Notes under the pieces: model-generated
The model's input: the letters and a program-made list of their open reading frames with translations, nothing else
The model's database searches: none
What the model was told of the DNA's origin: nothing
In this document: positions 27,465 to 37,450 of the stretch, piece after piece
Layout of the letters: each line of letters starts with the position of its first letter
How positions within the stretch are numbered: the stretch's first letter is position 1
Assembly: GCA_020027215.1 (NCBI GenBank)
Contig: JAHRAO010000027.1
Span: forward strand, 1 to 55,007
Length of the DNA stretch: 55,007 bases
Direction: 5' to 3'
DNA from: Gammaproteobacteria bacterium
GTDB lineage: Bacteria; Pseudomonadota; Gammaproteobacteria; JABABF01; JAHRAO01
Made by a program: the position numbers and the translations under genes

Positions 27465-30356
27465 TTGATCTCACGCATCTTTCGCATATTCGCCATCATA
27501 ACAACCCTCTTTTTATCTATGGTTTTATTGACGCCACTCCTCACCCATGGCGCAATTAAATTTTTTTCATTTTATTCCCCCGACATAATCCAACGCTTGC
27601 AGGACAACATTCCATTTCCATTGAGTGCGGAGTCCATGCACATTGAATGGGGGTTTCCATTTGTTTATCTGAATATGAACGGGGGAAATATAGGCGGAGT
27701 GACGGTCAATAAAGCCCGTATCAGTTGGCGTTATTGGCCAGTACAATTGAATGATAATTCGTTGCGCGTTGAACTATCGGGAGTGCATTTCAATGCAATC
27801 GCTGATGAAAGCGGACAAGTGAAAGTTGCCTCATTCCCCCCCGTGCAGACAGAGACCACAAAAGGCAATCAAAAGCGTTTATGGCGGCTGATTGATTGCA
27901 TCATTCTTCACAATACAACGGGATCATTGCAATTGGCATCGGGGAAATCTGTATTGATACGCTTGCCACATATGCGCGCATGTCTGCGCAATGATGAAAA
28001 CATTCAATTGTTTGCCGAAATAGAAGAGCGCCACAAACGAGGTACCATCATTGCCCACGGACAGCGCACCCCTTATGGCGACTATCATGTACGCGCTCAA
28101 CTTAAGCAACTCTCACTCCCCGTATGGGAAATAGGTAAGACGACGTTGCCGGTAATAGATGATCTTTCCGCCGAATTGTCCATGCAATGGCGCAATGAGC
28201 AGGACTGGGATATGACCATACGGGATGTTGCATTTTCTCACTCCCCGTCGGATCAGTCTGCGCCGCCTCACCCCATACATATCTCGGCAATGCGCTTCAA
28301 TTTTCGCCCGCACCAATTGGGAATTTATGCCTCCCACTTCAATATTACTTCATTAACCAAAGCGGCGCTTGCCTATCCGAAAATTATTCCACAAGATGCA
28401 TTTGCGGCAATAAAAAAACTATCGCCGCAAGGGAATCTCAAGCACATCAATATCACTCTCCCACCAGATAAACCACTGCAATTGGTACTCACAGGACGGT
28501 TGGATGGTGTCGAAGCCCAGCCGTGGCGCGGCGCACCGGGAGTGAAAAACATCTATGGCTATATTCGTGCAACCGCCTACAGCGGTGTAGTGGAATACGA
28601 TACGCCCGATGGTCATTTGGTTTTCCCGCTCATCTACCACCATTCATTGGATTTTTACGATCACATATCCGGACGGGTGCATTGGAAAATTTATCCCAAT
28701 CAACGGGTTATTGTGCGCGGTGAAAGACTGCGTTCCAAGCAAAAAGATGATGCTCACGGTATCGGTAATTTTCGCCTCAATGTGGTGATCGGTAAAAAAC
28801 GACAAGAAAAATCCTCCTTTGAGTTAATGGTGGGGTTTTCAAATATCGATGGTCTCAAAGCGAAAAGTACTTATATGCCGTATGTGCTACCCCCGATTGT
28901 GCAAAAATGGCTCAACGATAATATTCTTGCAGGTCATGTGACGCAAGGCGGTGTTATCTTTCGTGATGAATGGTATCCCGATCACGCGGCACATCTTGCA
29001 ACTCCATTAGACCGCCACGCGCGTTTTAATACCCAACTTTTTATCAAATTAAAGGATGGTCAGATACGCTATTTGCCGAAAGCACCTATTGCTTTCGCCG
29101 ATCAATCACAGGTGATGCTGGATAATTATTATCTCCAATTTACGACGCAACACCTCAAATCGACATCGCCTCTGTGGGAACTATCGGGACCCATTCGTGG
29201 GACTATTCGTTTTGCGCGTAAAGGAGTCACAGCATCCAATCCTCCCCCGACCACTAAGATACACGTGCATCAAATTGACGCATTTCTTCCATCATTAAAG
29301 CAGTCCATCAATAATATGTCCGCCGTCATCACCGGTAAAGGCAATTCGTGGTTGGCATCCGTGTCGCATCCGCGTTTAACAGCATCTCTGCGCATACAGA
29401 AAGATTCCCCCCGCCGATTGCGCATCAAAAAACTATACTTGCCTCTTATGCAAGCGAAACAAAATGCTACCCCGAAAAAAAGCGTTATTTTAGATCCCAA
29501 CAAATGGATGGATATGGATGTTTCCGTTGACCAATTAAAAGTGGGATTAAACGATTATAAAAACCTGTCATTTAGCATACGCACCTATCCCAATGGGATA
29601 GGATTCCATCATCTCCAAGCGGATTATATGCACGCCCATTTAGGCGGTATAGGCAAAGGGACTCATTTATCGTGGTATAACACTTCCAACACTCAGTATA
29701 CGGCAATCAAAAGCGATGTGCTTTTTGGCGATGTGCGGGAATTATTGCAATTAACCGGCTTTAAACCATTTGTTGTCTCAGCCAGTGGGCGCTTATCGTT
29801 TGATTTGAGTTGGCAGGGCAATCCATTACAATTTGAGTTAGCACAATCAACAGGAGAAGCCCACTTGGAGATCAGTGAATTGGAAATTTTGAACCCGCCG
29901 CCCAGTTTACAAAAGATATTCCATTTTTTCCGCTCGATTAATATTAGAGACAACGTGAGCCGAACATTGAAAGGCGATCCCGAGATATTGCGCTTCACAA
30001 CCAATACTATTCAGGTTGCTTCACTGAAAAGCAAGTTAGTATTTAAGAATGGCTATATGTCAATGGTTGACCCCGTCCAGCTGCGGAGTGCTTCTGGTGC
30101 AATGCGCATGTTAGTAAAGCTTAACCTCGCCAACAATCACATTGATGGATGGTTAGTCAAAGAGGTGCCTATATGGAGAAATTTACCATGGTATGCGCTA
30201 TTATTGCAGCAAATCCCTATTGCCGTGCAGTTATACTTCATCGCAAAAATTCCCAAAGTAGGGGATTTCTTAAAGCGATTTTCTACAATCAGGTACAATC
30301 TCGCTGGGACATTAGAGGATCCCGATTTGAACATTGCGGGAATGACTTCAAAATAG
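27465..30356 (+). CDS. yhdP: AsmA-like lipid-transport protein YhdP
   Basis: A 963-residue protein of the YhdP/AsmA-like family, long bridge-like proteins thought to carry phospholipid between inner and outer membranes. It has an N-terminal helix (about 6-28) followed by the AsmA-type opening FPFSAESMHIEW-like segment (here PFPLSAESMHIEWGF), and a C-terminal part with GRLSFDLSWQGNPLQFELAQSTGEAHLEIS and FSTIRYNLAGTLEDPDLNI. Translation starts at TTG. It is shorter than E. coli YhdP (1266). Its place after mreBCD matches gammaproteobacterial order, without maf and rng between. It ends 8 bases before the convergent TauE-like gene. Confidence 0.92.
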   Translation: MISRIFRIFAIITTLFLSMVLLTPLLTHGAIKFFSFYSPDIIQRLQDNIPFPLSAESMHIEWGFPFVYLNMNGGNIGGVTVNKARISWRYWPVQLNDNSLRVELSGVHFNAIADESGQVKVASFPPVQTETTKGNQKRLWRLIDCIILHNTTGSLQLASGKSVLIRLPHMRACLRNDENIQLFAEIEERHKRGTIIAHGQRTPYGDYHVRAQLKQLSLPVWEIGKTTLPVIDDLSAELSMQWRNEQDWDMTIRDVAFSHSPSDQSAPPHPIHISAMRFNFRPHQLGIYASHFNITSLTKAALAYPKIIPQDAFAAIKKLSPQGNLKHINITLPPDKPLQLVLTGRLDGVEAQPWRGAPGVKNIYGYIRATAYSGVVEYDTPDGHLVFPLIYHHSLDFYDHISGRVHWKIYPNQRVIVRGERLRSKQKDDAHGIGNFRLNVVIGKKRQEKSSFELMVGFSNIDGLKAKSTYMPYVLPPIVQKWLNDNILAGHVTQGGVIFRDEWYPDHAAHLATPLDRHARFNTQLFIKLKDGQIRYLPKAPIAFADQSQVMLDNYYLQFTTQHLKSTSPLWELSGPIRGTIRFARKGVTASNPPPTTKIHVHQIDAFLPSLKQSINNMSAVITGKGNSWLASVSHPRLTASLRIQKDSPRRLRIKKLYLPLMQAKQNATPKKSVILDPNKWMDMDVSVDQLKVGLNDYKNLSFSIRTYPNGIGFHHLQADYMHAHLGGIGKGTHLSWYNTSNTQYTAIKSDVLFGDVRELLQLTGFKPFVVSASGRLSFDLSWQGNPLQFELAQSTGEAHLEISELEILNPPPSLQKIFHFFRSINIRDNVSRTLKGDPEILRFTTNTIQVASLKSKLVFKNGYMSMVDPVQLRSASGAMRMLVKLNLANNHIDGWLVKEVPIWRNLPWYALLLQQIPIAVQLYFIAKIPKVGDFLKRFSTIRYNLAGTLEDPDLNIAGMTSK

Positions 30357-30364
30357 TGCGTTTT

Positions 30365-31156
30365 TTATAAAGTAATAATTAAATAACAACCAATAGAAAA
30401 TAAAATAAATATTAATATCCACTGTAATAATTTTTCTGGCAAGGCATGGCTAAAATGGGTGCCTAAAAAAACAGCGGGGATTGATCCCACGAGTAGCGTG
30501 ACGAGCAATAACCAATCTATATTTGCCAATAAAATGCCGTGTCCTAATCCCGCACATAATGTTAGTGGAACCGCATGCGCTAATTCAGTCCCGATGACTT
30601 GAATGGGGAGCAATTTACGACACAATATCATCAAAATAGCGGTGCCAATTACTCCGGCACCGACTGACGATAAAGTCACCATCACGCCTAGCACCATACC
30701 GCTGATTATTAAAACAGGTGCGGCGTTCCGCGTGATCGCAATATAGAACCGATTGTGAAACGCTCGCAATCGTTCACGGATCGCCCCGCGCACTAACAGC
30801 AGTAACGCTGTGCCGATGAGCGCCCCTCCCAAAGAAACCTGCATCACATTTTGATAATGTTGTGCATCGCCAAAGAAAACGCGCAATACAATAATGGTCG
30901 CCAGCGCCATAGGTAAGCTGCCAGCTAATAGGTAGAATACGAAACGCCAGCGAATAGTGCCCAAGCGATAATGCATGATAACGCTCCCCGCTTTTGTGAT
31001 TGCCGCATAAATTAAATCAGTGCCGATGGCGATCGGTAAAGGTATTCCAGAAAATAACAAAAAAGGAGTCATCAGCGATCCACCGCCGACACCAGTCATA
31101 CCAATGGCAAAACCGATTAAGGCACCGCCTAAAATATAAAGCGCAATGAGGTCCAT
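30365..31156 (-). CDS. TauE/SafE-family permease
   Basis: A 263-residue inner-membrane protein with about eight helices, of the TauE/SafE family, which is linked to export or import of sulfonates, sulfite and other anions. Both family repeats are seen: GFAIGMTGVGGGSLMTPFLL at the N-terminus and LSSVGAGVIGTAILMILCRK in the second half. It is on the same strand and 58 bases downstream of cysH, so a role in sulfur-compound movement is plausible by context but unproven. Confidence 0.9.
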   Translation of the reverse strand: MDLIALYILGGALIGFAIGMTGVGGGSLMTPFLLFSGIPLPIAIGTDLIYAAITKAGSVIMHYRLGTIRWRFVFYLLAGSLPMALATIIVLRVFFGDAQHYQNVMQVSLGGALIGTALLLLVRGAIRERLRAFHNRFYIAITRNAAPVLIISGMVLGVMVTLSSVGAGVIGTAILMILCRKLLPIQVIGTELAHAVPLTLCAGLGHGILLANIDWLLLVTLLVGSIPAVFLGTHFSHALPEKLLQWILIFILFSIGCYLIITL

Positions 31157-31214
31157 AGTCGTAGAAAATTGCTTTCTAAGAAGCGATCAACAAGTAGAGT
31201 ATTGTATGAGTGCG

Positions 31215-31940
31215 TTATTTGCTGCTGTCGGCAAGGTGCAATCCACATTCCTTCATAGTTGCTTCTTCCCACCACCAACGTCCTTCACGTTCGTGTTGCC
31301 CCGGATGCACTTGCCGCGTACAGGGCGCACAACCTATGCTGATAAAACCCTGACTGTGTAATTCGTTATAAGGAACATCAAAAGCTCGAATATATTCCCA
31401 CACTTGTTGCGATGTCCAATTAGCTAATGGATTAAACTTGACCAACTGTTCACCGCGACCTTTGAAACGGGGATCCAATTGCACGACTGGGACATCGGTG
31501 CGTGTCGGACTTTGATCGCGGCGCTGCCCCGTGACCCACGCATCCACAGTGCTCAATTTGCGTTCGAGTGGTTGCACTTTGCGCACATGACAACACTCGC
31601 CATGCCCATCGGTATAAAAACTAAATAAACCTTTTTCCGCCACCAGATGTTCAACCATGTCGTGATCGGGATACATAACATCAATGCGCATATTGTAATG
31701 ACTGCGCACCTTGTCAATAAATTGCAAAGTTTGTGCGTGGAGTCGCCCCGTATCCAAAGAAAATACTTTAACTTGCGGGTTAATTTTTATCGCCATATCC
31801 ACCACAACGACATCTTCAGCACCGCTGAATGAGATGGCGATATGCTCCCCGTATTCTTCCATTGCGGCGCGAAGAATATCTTGCGGATGCTTCTCGCCCC
31901 ATTCTAATGCCGATAATTGTTGAAAAGAAAATTTATCCAT
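31215..31940 (-). CDS. cysH: Assimilatory sulfate reductase, 4Fe-4S (APS) type
   Basis: Reduces activated sulfate (APS or PAPS) to sulfite for cysteine synthesis, using thioredoxin. The PP-loop-like [14 protein letters not shown] binds the nucleotide. The cysteine pairs GECCHVRKV and SIGCAPCTR form the 4Fe-4S binding CC...CxxC set that marks bacterial APS reductases, absent in the E. coli PAPS enzyme. KECGLH near the C-terminus carries the catalytic cysteine. The ATG at 31940 is preferred to an upstream TTG (31955). No other cys gene is nearby except the TauE-like permease downstream. Confidence 0.94.
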   Translation of the reverse strand: MDKFSFQQLSALEWGEKHPQDILRAAMEEYGEHIAISFSGAEDVVVVDMAIKINPQVKVFSLDTGRLHAQTLQFIDKVRSHYNMRIDVMYPDHDMVEHLVAEKGLFSFYTDGHGECCHVRKVQPLERKLSTVDAWVTGQRRDQSPTRTDVPVVQLDPRFKGRGEQLVKFNPLANWTSQQVWEYIRAFDVPYNELHSQGFISIGCAPCTRQVHPGQHEREGRWWWEEATMKECGLHLADSSK

Positions 31941-32148
31941 CTGTGTGCTAATCAATGAGGCGTAAGCTCTTTATTACAAATCCAATCTTGTATTATAGCA
32001 AATATAAAACACGCACTGACTATCGCTCCTTAAAAATTGTCGTGCAATTTTTGGCAAGCTTCCATATTGTGCGGTGCAATGCTGCTTTTTCTAGTTCTTT
32101 ACTTATTTTATCCTGCGCTATTCTCGGCAAAATTGACCAATGCCCGCT

Positions 32149-33381
32149 TTATAGTTGTCGTTCTTCTTCGCTGAGTGGTTCTTCACCCGCTATCCGTCTT
32201 AGCGCAAGCGACAATGCTGCTTTGCGCAGCGAGACATTGAAACGTTGGGCATCGGCTAGTAGGCGATCCATATTGTTGTGGATACGTGTGCGCGTCATAT
32301 TTTTGGCACGCAAGATGAGATCGGTTGTGTTTTGGGGAATGTAGTGGGCAATCAATTCCACTGTGGCGGCGATAATGCCGCCGGCATTGGCGATAAAATC
32401 AGGCACAACATTAATTTTTTTATCATGCAAAATGGGTATGCTCTCGGCAGCGCACGGATTATTAGCGCCCTCTACTAAATAGCGCGCGTGCACCTGCGGT
32501 GCATTTTCGGCAGTAATTGCTTTGTGTTGGGCACAAGGAAAAAGCACATCACATGGCTCGGATAATACTTGGTTAGGGTTGCTCCCGACGAATTGACCCT
32601 CCTGACCGAGTAACTCTCTCGCTTCACCGACTTTCTGCATTCCCAAGGCGGTAACCAACTCCTTTGATATTTCTTGGGTAAATCGCCAGCTGCCGCCATA
32701 TTTTGGATCGCCTATGGCACAAAGGTGGGCTTTTTTCGCCGCAAAATAGCGCAATACTGCAGCACCCATTGCCCCTACGCCGTGCACCGCAAAGCGCAAG
32801 GAGGGTACTTTTTCATTGTGCAGCTCAACTAAACGCGCTGCCGCTTCAGCAACTCCTAAACCGGCAATGCCTTCTCGGTCGTAATCCGTGCCGCCCATAG
32901 TTACCGGTTTGCCGGTAAAAGAACGATAAGAACCAAGCGTATCGCATGCCCAAATTGCTTGTTCTGGTGCGCCGCCCATGTCAAAACCAAAACCGCCAAA
33001 AATGCCGTCATTCTCATAAAGAAATGGTTTGCACATTTCAACAAAGCGGCGATATTTTTTTTCAAATAACTCTGCGCGCGGTTCAGCATTCATCCCTGAT
33101 TTAGCGCCACCTATGGGCAGTGCGGCGGCGGCATTTTTTAATGCCATAGTGCAGGCTAACATTTTAACTTCTTGTAAAGATAAACCATCACGCAGGCGGG
33201 TTCCCCCTTTTGCACAATTAGGCAAAGGACCTGAGCGCGAAATAGCCGTATTCCACACCACCACATATCCCTCCACGCCATATGCGGGATCCCGCACGGT
33301 CACCTCTAATTCAGGTGGCGTGGCGTTAAAATGTTCTTGTAATTGATGGAGTCGGCGCTCAAAATCTCTGGCGGATAGCAT
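32149..33381 (-). CDS. Glu/Leu/Phe/Val dehydrogenase family enzyme
   Basis: A 410-residue NAD(P)-dependent amino-acid dehydrogenase, probably acting on glutamate. The dimerisation and catalytic domain contains CAKGGTRLRDGLS and ALPIGGAKSGM with the substrate and catalytic lysines. The Rossmann domain has FAVHGVGAMGAAVLRYF, and later come LVEGANNP and VVPDFIANAGGIIA. The GGAKSG form differs from the GGAKGG of common glutamate dehydrogenases, so the exact amino acid is uncertain. It is the last gene of a minus-strand trio with an ALDH7 enzyme (17 bases away) and a saccharopine-dehydrogenase-like enzyme. Confidence 0.88.
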   Translation of the reverse strand: MLSARDFERRLHQLQEHFNATPPELEVTVRDPAYGVEGYVVVWNTAISRSGPLPNCAKGGTRLRDGLSLQEVKMLACTMALKNAAAALPIGGAKSGMNAEPRAELFEKKYRRFVEMCKPFLYENDGIFGGFGFDMGGAPEQAIWACDTLGSYRSFTGKPVTMGGTDYDREGIAGLGVAEAAARLVELHNEKVPSLRFAVHGVGAMGAAVLRYFAAKKAHLCAIGDPKYGGSWRFTQEISKELVTALGMQKVGEARELLGQEGQFVGSNPNQVLSEPCDVLFPCAQHKAITAENAPQVHARYLVEGANNPCAAESIPILHDKKINVVPDFIANAGGIIAATVELIAHYIPQNTTDLILRAKNMTRTRIHNNMDRLLADAQRFNVSLRKAALSLALRRIAGEEPLSEEERQL

Positions 33382-33398
33382 GGATATTGTTTAATTTT

Positions 33399-34904
33399 CT
33401 ATGATAAATTAAATTGAATACCTTGCGCAAGGGGCAATTCAGAGGAATAATTGATTGTGGCTGTTTGACGGCGCATATACATTTTCCATGAGTCAGAACC
33501 CGATTCCCTGCCCCCACCGGTTGCTTTTTCTCCGCCAAATGCCCCGCCAATTTCGGCACCGCTTGTCCCAATATTTACATTGGCGATTCCGCAATCACTC
33601 CCCACTACGGAAAGAAATGTTTCAGCTTCACGCACATCACCCGTAAAAATGGCTGAAGACAACCCTTGCGGGACACTATTCTGTTGGGCGATAGCCTCAT
33701 CTAAACTGTGGTGGCGGTAAATAAATAAAATGGGCGCAAATATCTCTTCGCACCCCATAGGAGAGCCTTGTGGCATTTCCACTATGGTGGGGGTGACATA
33801 ATAGGCGTTGGGGTATGTGTCTTGTTGGATACGCTCACCGCCGATAAACGGTGCTTTACAATCTTTGAGTGCATTGTGCATGCGCTGATAAGCATCTTCA
33901 TCAATTAAAGGGCCGATATGCGTTTTTTTATCCATCGGGTCACCCACTATAATATTTTGATAGGATTTTTTGAGAGTGCTCACCAGTGAATCGTACACGC
34001 TGTCTTGCACCAACAAGCGGCGAGTGGTCGTGCATCGCTGCCCTGCGGTGCCCACCGCTCCGAATAAAATGGCGCGCACCGCCATCGCTAAATCTGCCGA
34101 TTGGCGGACAATAATTGCGTTATTTCCCCCGAGTTCCAAAATAGACCGTCCAAAGCGGGCGGCAACAGTCGGCGCAATCTTGCGCCCCATTGCCGTGCTC
34201 CCTGTCGCACTGATGAGCGGAATGCGCTGATCGCCTACTAACTGCTCCCCAGCTACCCGATCGCCAATGATCACTTGCGATAAATCATCGGGCGCATTGT
34301 GCATCGTACCCGCTACACGCTTCAATAAATGTTGGCAAAAAAGTGCGCAGAGCGGCGTTTTCTCCGATGGTTTCCACAGCACGCTATCGCCACAGACTAA
34401 AGCAATTGCCGCATTCCACGCCCATACCGCCACCGGAAAATTGAAAGCCGAAATAATGCCGACCGTGCCGAGTGGATGCCATGTTTCTGCCATACGATGA
34501 TGTGCGCGTTCAGAAGCGATGGTGAGCCCATACAATTGCCGCGATAATCCCACTGCAAAATCACAAATATCAATCATTTCTTGCACTTCGCCGAGTCCTT
34601 CTTGATAAATCTTTCCGCATTCCAAGGTGACCAACTGTGCGAGCACTTCTTTATGTGTACGCAATTCTTCACCAAAAAGACGCACCAATTCGCCGCGTTG
34701 AGGAGCGGGAATAACTCGCCATTGATAAAAAGCGTGCTGGGCGCGAGCAAACATTGCATCAATTTCATCGGGTGTATGGGTTTGCACCTGTGCAATGATC
34801 GATCCATCAATCGGAGTGTGCACCGATAAGTTGCCCCCACTCAATACTTCTGCATTGAATTGCAACGCAGTGGTCATTTGTGATATTAATTTTTCATGTG
34901 ACAT
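33399..34904 (-). CDS. ALDH7-type aminoadipate semialdehyde dehydrogenase
   Basis: A 501-residue NAD-dependent aldehyde dehydrogenase of the antiquitin (ALDH7) subfamily, which oxidises 2-aminoadipate 6-semialdehyde in lysine breakdown. The catalytic Cys is in GTAGQRCTTTRR and the general base Glu in ILELGGNNAI. The C-terminal ATGGGRESGSDSWKMYMRR is characteristic of ALDH7, where it contacts the aminoadipate substrate. It lies 6 bases after the saccharopine-dehydrogenase-like gene, which would make its substrate. Betaine aldehyde or other aldehydes remain possible. Confidence 0.9.
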   Translation of the reverse strand: MSHEKLISQMTTALQFNAEVLSGGNLSVHTPIDGSIIAQVQTHTPDEIDAMFARAQHAFYQWRVIPAPQRGELVRLFGEELRTHKEVLAQLVTLECGKIYQEGLGEVQEMIDICDFAVGLSRQLYGLTIASERAHHRMAETWHPLGTVGIISAFNFPVAVWAWNAAIALVCGDSVLWKPSEKTPLCALFCQHLLKRVAGTMHNAPDDLSQVIIGDRVAGEQLVGDQRIPLISATGSTAMGRKIAPTVAARFGRSILELGGNNAIIVRQSADLAMAVRAILFGAVGTAGQRCTTTRRLLVQDSVYDSLVSTLKKSYQNIIVGDPMDKKTHIGPLIDEDAYQRMHNALKDCKAPFIGGERIQQDTYPNAYYVTPTIVEMPQGSPMGCEEIFAPILFIYRHHSLDEAIAQQNSVPQGLSSAIFTGDVREAETFLSVVGSDCGIANVNIGTSGAEIGGAFGGEKATGGGRESGSDSWKMYMRRQTATINYSSELPLAQGIQFNLS

Positions 34905-34910
34905 TGCTCG

Positions 34911-35999
34911 CTACCTGGCTTCGCCTTTTGCATAGTACTGCCCAAAACGATTTCCGATAAAATCATCGTAATTAATGTCCTCTTGAAGCACCAAACCCTG
35001 TTGAGGGATTTTTCCCGCGGCAAGTAAATCCACAACGGCACATAGACTGGATGCGGTGGTGATTTGAATTGCCCCGCGCATAGTGCCATGCACTTCTTCG
35101 CTATAAATTTTATTGACATAGGTTTCTTGAATCAGCTGCCCGCCTTTCATCCCGCTGACATTGATAAAAATGAGCACCACATCTTGATAAGTCAGTGGCA
35201 ATGATGCCTCAAAAATGTTTTTGAGCAACGTGCGGCGTTCAATCAGCCGTAAATCCTGCAACAACATTTTCATTATATCTCTATGTCCGGGATAACGAAT
35301 ACTGCGATAATTTAAGTTCACCACTTTTCCGTCTAAAGTATCGCATAGCGACCCGAGCCCTCCAGAAGTATTGAAGGCTTCGTAGTTAATACCATCTATA
35401 GAAAAAGTTTCTAATTGCTCTAAAGGCGACACCTTGGCCGATTGCCCTTCCACTATAGCCGTGCAAGGATTACAATACTCATTAATCAGCCCGTCTGTAG
35501 ACCAGGTGAGATTGTATTTGAGTGCATTGGCTGGATATTTCGGCAAAGCCCCGCAGCGGATATGTACGTTGCGCAGTTCATCAAATTTTTTTGCCAGCGC
35601 ATGGGCGGCAATAGAGACAAAGCCTGGTGCTAACCCACACTGCGGAATGAGTGCACAATGCGCTTCTTGAGCTAATGAGTGCACAACATTCGTGCATGCA
35701 GTATCTTCAGTCAGATCTAAATAATGAACTTTAGATTGCACTGCGGCAGCGGCAACATGTTGAGTAATATGAAAAGGGCAGGCGCTGATTACCGCGTATT
35801 TCCCCTTAATAAGCGCACCCAATTGATCTTGGTCGGAGACATCCAGTTGGTGAGTGCGAATATGGGGATGGGAGGGGACGTGTGAAAAGCTTTCTGGATT
35901 ATTGTCGGTCATCGTCACCGAATAATCGCCGCTTTGTGCCAGCCATTCGGCAATCACTCTTCCTATTTTTCCCGCACCCAGTACGATAATTTCTCGCAT
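34911..35999 (-). CDS. Saccharopine-dehydrogenase-like / lysine 6-dehydrogenase
   Basis: A 362-residue oxidoreductase of the saccharopine dehydrogenase family. The N-terminal Rossmann motif IIVLGAGKIGRVIAEWLA binds NAD(P). Further family segments are AVISACPFHITQHVAAAA, LIPQCGLAPGFVSI and YRSIRYPGHRDIMKMLL. The length fits lysine 6-dehydrogenase or the SDH-C enzyme rather than the large bifunctional plant enzyme. Either activity yields aminoadipate semialdehyde, the substrate of the next gene product, so the operon points to lysine catabolism. It is the first gene of the trio; the shared gap to nrdB holds the promoters. Confidence 0.85.
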   Translation of the reverse strand: MREIIVLGAGKIGRVIAEWLAQSGDYSVTMTDNNPESFSHVPSHPHIRTHQLDVSDQDQLGALIKGKYAVISACPFHITQHVAAAAVQSKVHYLDLTEDTACTNVVHSLAQEAHCALIPQCGLAPGFVSIAAHALAKKFDELRNVHIRCGALPKYPANALKYNLTWSTDGLINEYCNPCTAIVEGQSAKVSPLEQLETFSIDGINYEAFNTSGGLGSLCDTLDGKVVNLNYRSIRYPGHRDIMKMLLQDLRLIERRTLLKNIFEASLPLTYQDVVLIFINVSGMKGGQLIQETYVNKIYSEEVHGTMRGAIQITTASSLCAVVDLLAAGKIPQQGLVLQEDINYDDFIGNRFGQYYAKGEAR

Positions 36000-36048
36000 G
36001 GCTCTATTGTATCACTATATTATTACCAGCAAAATCCGAAAAAATAAC

Positions 36049-36077
36049 TTGACTATTGGGGGGTATTTCCGTATAAT
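36049..36077 (+). promoter_or_regulatory. Sigma-70 promoter of nrdB
   Basis: TTGACT (36049-36054) and TATAAT (36072-36077) are separated by exactly 17 bases, an almost perfect consensus. A G-rich run (GGGGGG) lies in the spacer. The ATG of nrdB is 54 bases after the -10 box, behind a GAGGGGG ribosome-binding site. I saw no convincing NrdR-box pair. Confidence 0.85.
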
Positions 36078-36131
36078 ATAAACGCTAATTCGCCATGTTG
36101 TAAATGCTAAGAATGAAATGAGGGGGCGGCT

Positions 36132-37253
36132 ATGGTGCAAATCAATTGGGGTGCTACAAAGACAAATACGCCGTTAGAAGAAAACAATTTTCTTCCAACC
36201 GTCGCTCAAACTTCTACCGATCTGGATAGTTCAAGTTCTCGCGTGCAAGTGGACGACAAATCCATGATTAACTGCCGCGCCGACCTCAATCAGTTGGTGC
36301 CCGTGCGTTACGAATGGGCGTGGAAAAAATATCTTGATGCATGCGCCAACCACTGGATGCCGCAAGAAATAAACATGACCGCGGATACGGTCTTGTGGAA
36401 AAGTAAGGATGGTCTATCCGATGAAGAGCGGCGGGTTGTTAAAAGAAGCTTGGGGTTCTTCTCTACCGCCGATTCATTAGTCGCCAATAACTTGGTTTTA
36501 GCGGTGTACCGCCACATTACGAATCCCGAATGCCGGCAATATCTTTTGCGCCAATCATTCGAAGAAGCGATCCATACACACGCTTATCAATACTGCATTG
36601 AGTCGTTGGGAATGGATGAAGGCGAAATGTTTAATATGTATCGTGAAATTCCTACGGTAGCACGCAAAGCCGAGTGGGTTTTGCAGTATACCCGAGAACT
36701 ATGCGATGAGAATTTTCACACTGGCACAGAGGAAAACGATCGCGAATTATTGCGCAACCTCGTCGCATTCTATGTTGTGTTAGAAGGTATCTTTTTTTAT
36801 TGCGGTTTTGCTCAGATTTTGTCTATGGGGCGCCGCAACAAAATGACGGGAGTTGCCGAACAATTTCAATATATATTGCGTGATGAATCGATGCATTTGA
36901 ATTTCGGTATAGATGTTATTAATCAGATTAAACAGGAAAATCCACATTTGTGGGATCACAATACCCAACAGGAATGTATTGACATGATTGTTCAAGGGAC
37001 GGAGTTAGAAATTGAATATGCCAAAGATACTATGCCACATGGCATTAGTGGAATGAATGCCCGTATCATGACCGAATTCCTTCATTTCATCGCCAACCGC
37101 CGGCTTTTGCAACTGAGTTTGCCCGAACAATTTCCCGGCGCACGCAACTCATTCCCGTGGATGAGTGAAATTATGGATTTGCGCAAAGAAAAGAATTTCT
37201 TTGAAACCCGCGTCACCGAATACAAAACCGGCGGCGCTCTCAGCTGGGATTAA
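36132..37253 (+). CDS. nrdB: Ribonucleotide reductase class I, beta subunit
   Basis: Radical-generating subunit of the aerobic reductase that makes deoxyribonucleotides. The 373-residue ferritin-like protein has the diiron and radical set in [12 protein letters not shown]: Glu, His three later and the radical Tyr four after that. Further ligands lie in [12 protein letters not shown] and [12 protein letters not shown]. The radical tyrosine is retained, unlike in the chlamydial type, whose surrounding sequence is otherwise similar. nrdA is not in the window, so the subunits are encoded apart. It has its own strong promoter. Confidence 0.96.
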   Translation: MVQINWGATKTNTPLEENNFLPTVAQTSTDLDSSSSRVQVDDKSMINCRADLNQLVPVRYEWAWKKYLDACANHWMPQEINMTADTVLWKSKDGLSDEERRVVKRSLGFFSTADSLVANNLVLAVYRHITNPECRQYLLRQSFEEAIHTHAYQYCIESLGMDEGEMFNMYREIPTVARKAEWVLQYTRELCDENFHTGTEENDRELLRNLVAFYVVLEGIFFYCGFAQILSMGRRNKMTGVAEQFQYILRDESMHLNFGIDVINQIKQENPHLWDHNTQQECIDMIVQGTELEIEYAKDTMPHGISGMNARIMTEFLHFIANRRLLQLSLPEQFPGARNSFPWMSEIMDLRKEKNFFETRVTEYKTGGALSWD

Positions 37254-37401
37254 ATTCTTCCTCCCCACAAACGTGCTGTTCCATCTCGCCCGTTAATTCT
37301 GCAACGTCCTCATCCACCTATCCACCCGTCCGCACAAAGTCGCGGCGCAGGGACACGCACAAATCTTGCGGCGTAGGGGAACGTCAAGAAAGCAATAATG
37401 C

Positions 37402-37430
37402 CTTGAATGTGAGCACATTTGCCCCCATAT
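37402..37430 (+). promoter_or_regulatory. Sigma-32 heat-shock promoter of grpE
   Basis: CTTGAA (37402-37407) and CCCCATAT (37423-37430) with a 15-base spacer match the RpoH consensus (CTTGAA, 13-15 bases, CCCCATnT). Transcription would start near 37436, leaving a short leader with GAGAG before the ATG at 37451. This also rules out the in-frame TTG at 37403 as the grpE start, because it lies inside the -35 box. Confidence 0.88.
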
Positions 37431-37450
37431 CTAAATATGGCGAGAGTATT

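Noticed and set aside
36001-36040. NrdR boxes ahead of nrdB
   Set aside because: The AT-rich CACTATATTATT stretch resembles half of a box, but I could not find a second correctly spaced copy.
37403-37450. TTG at 37403 as the grpE start
   Set aside because: It lies inside the -35 box of a strong sigma-32 promoter, upstream of any transcript made from it.
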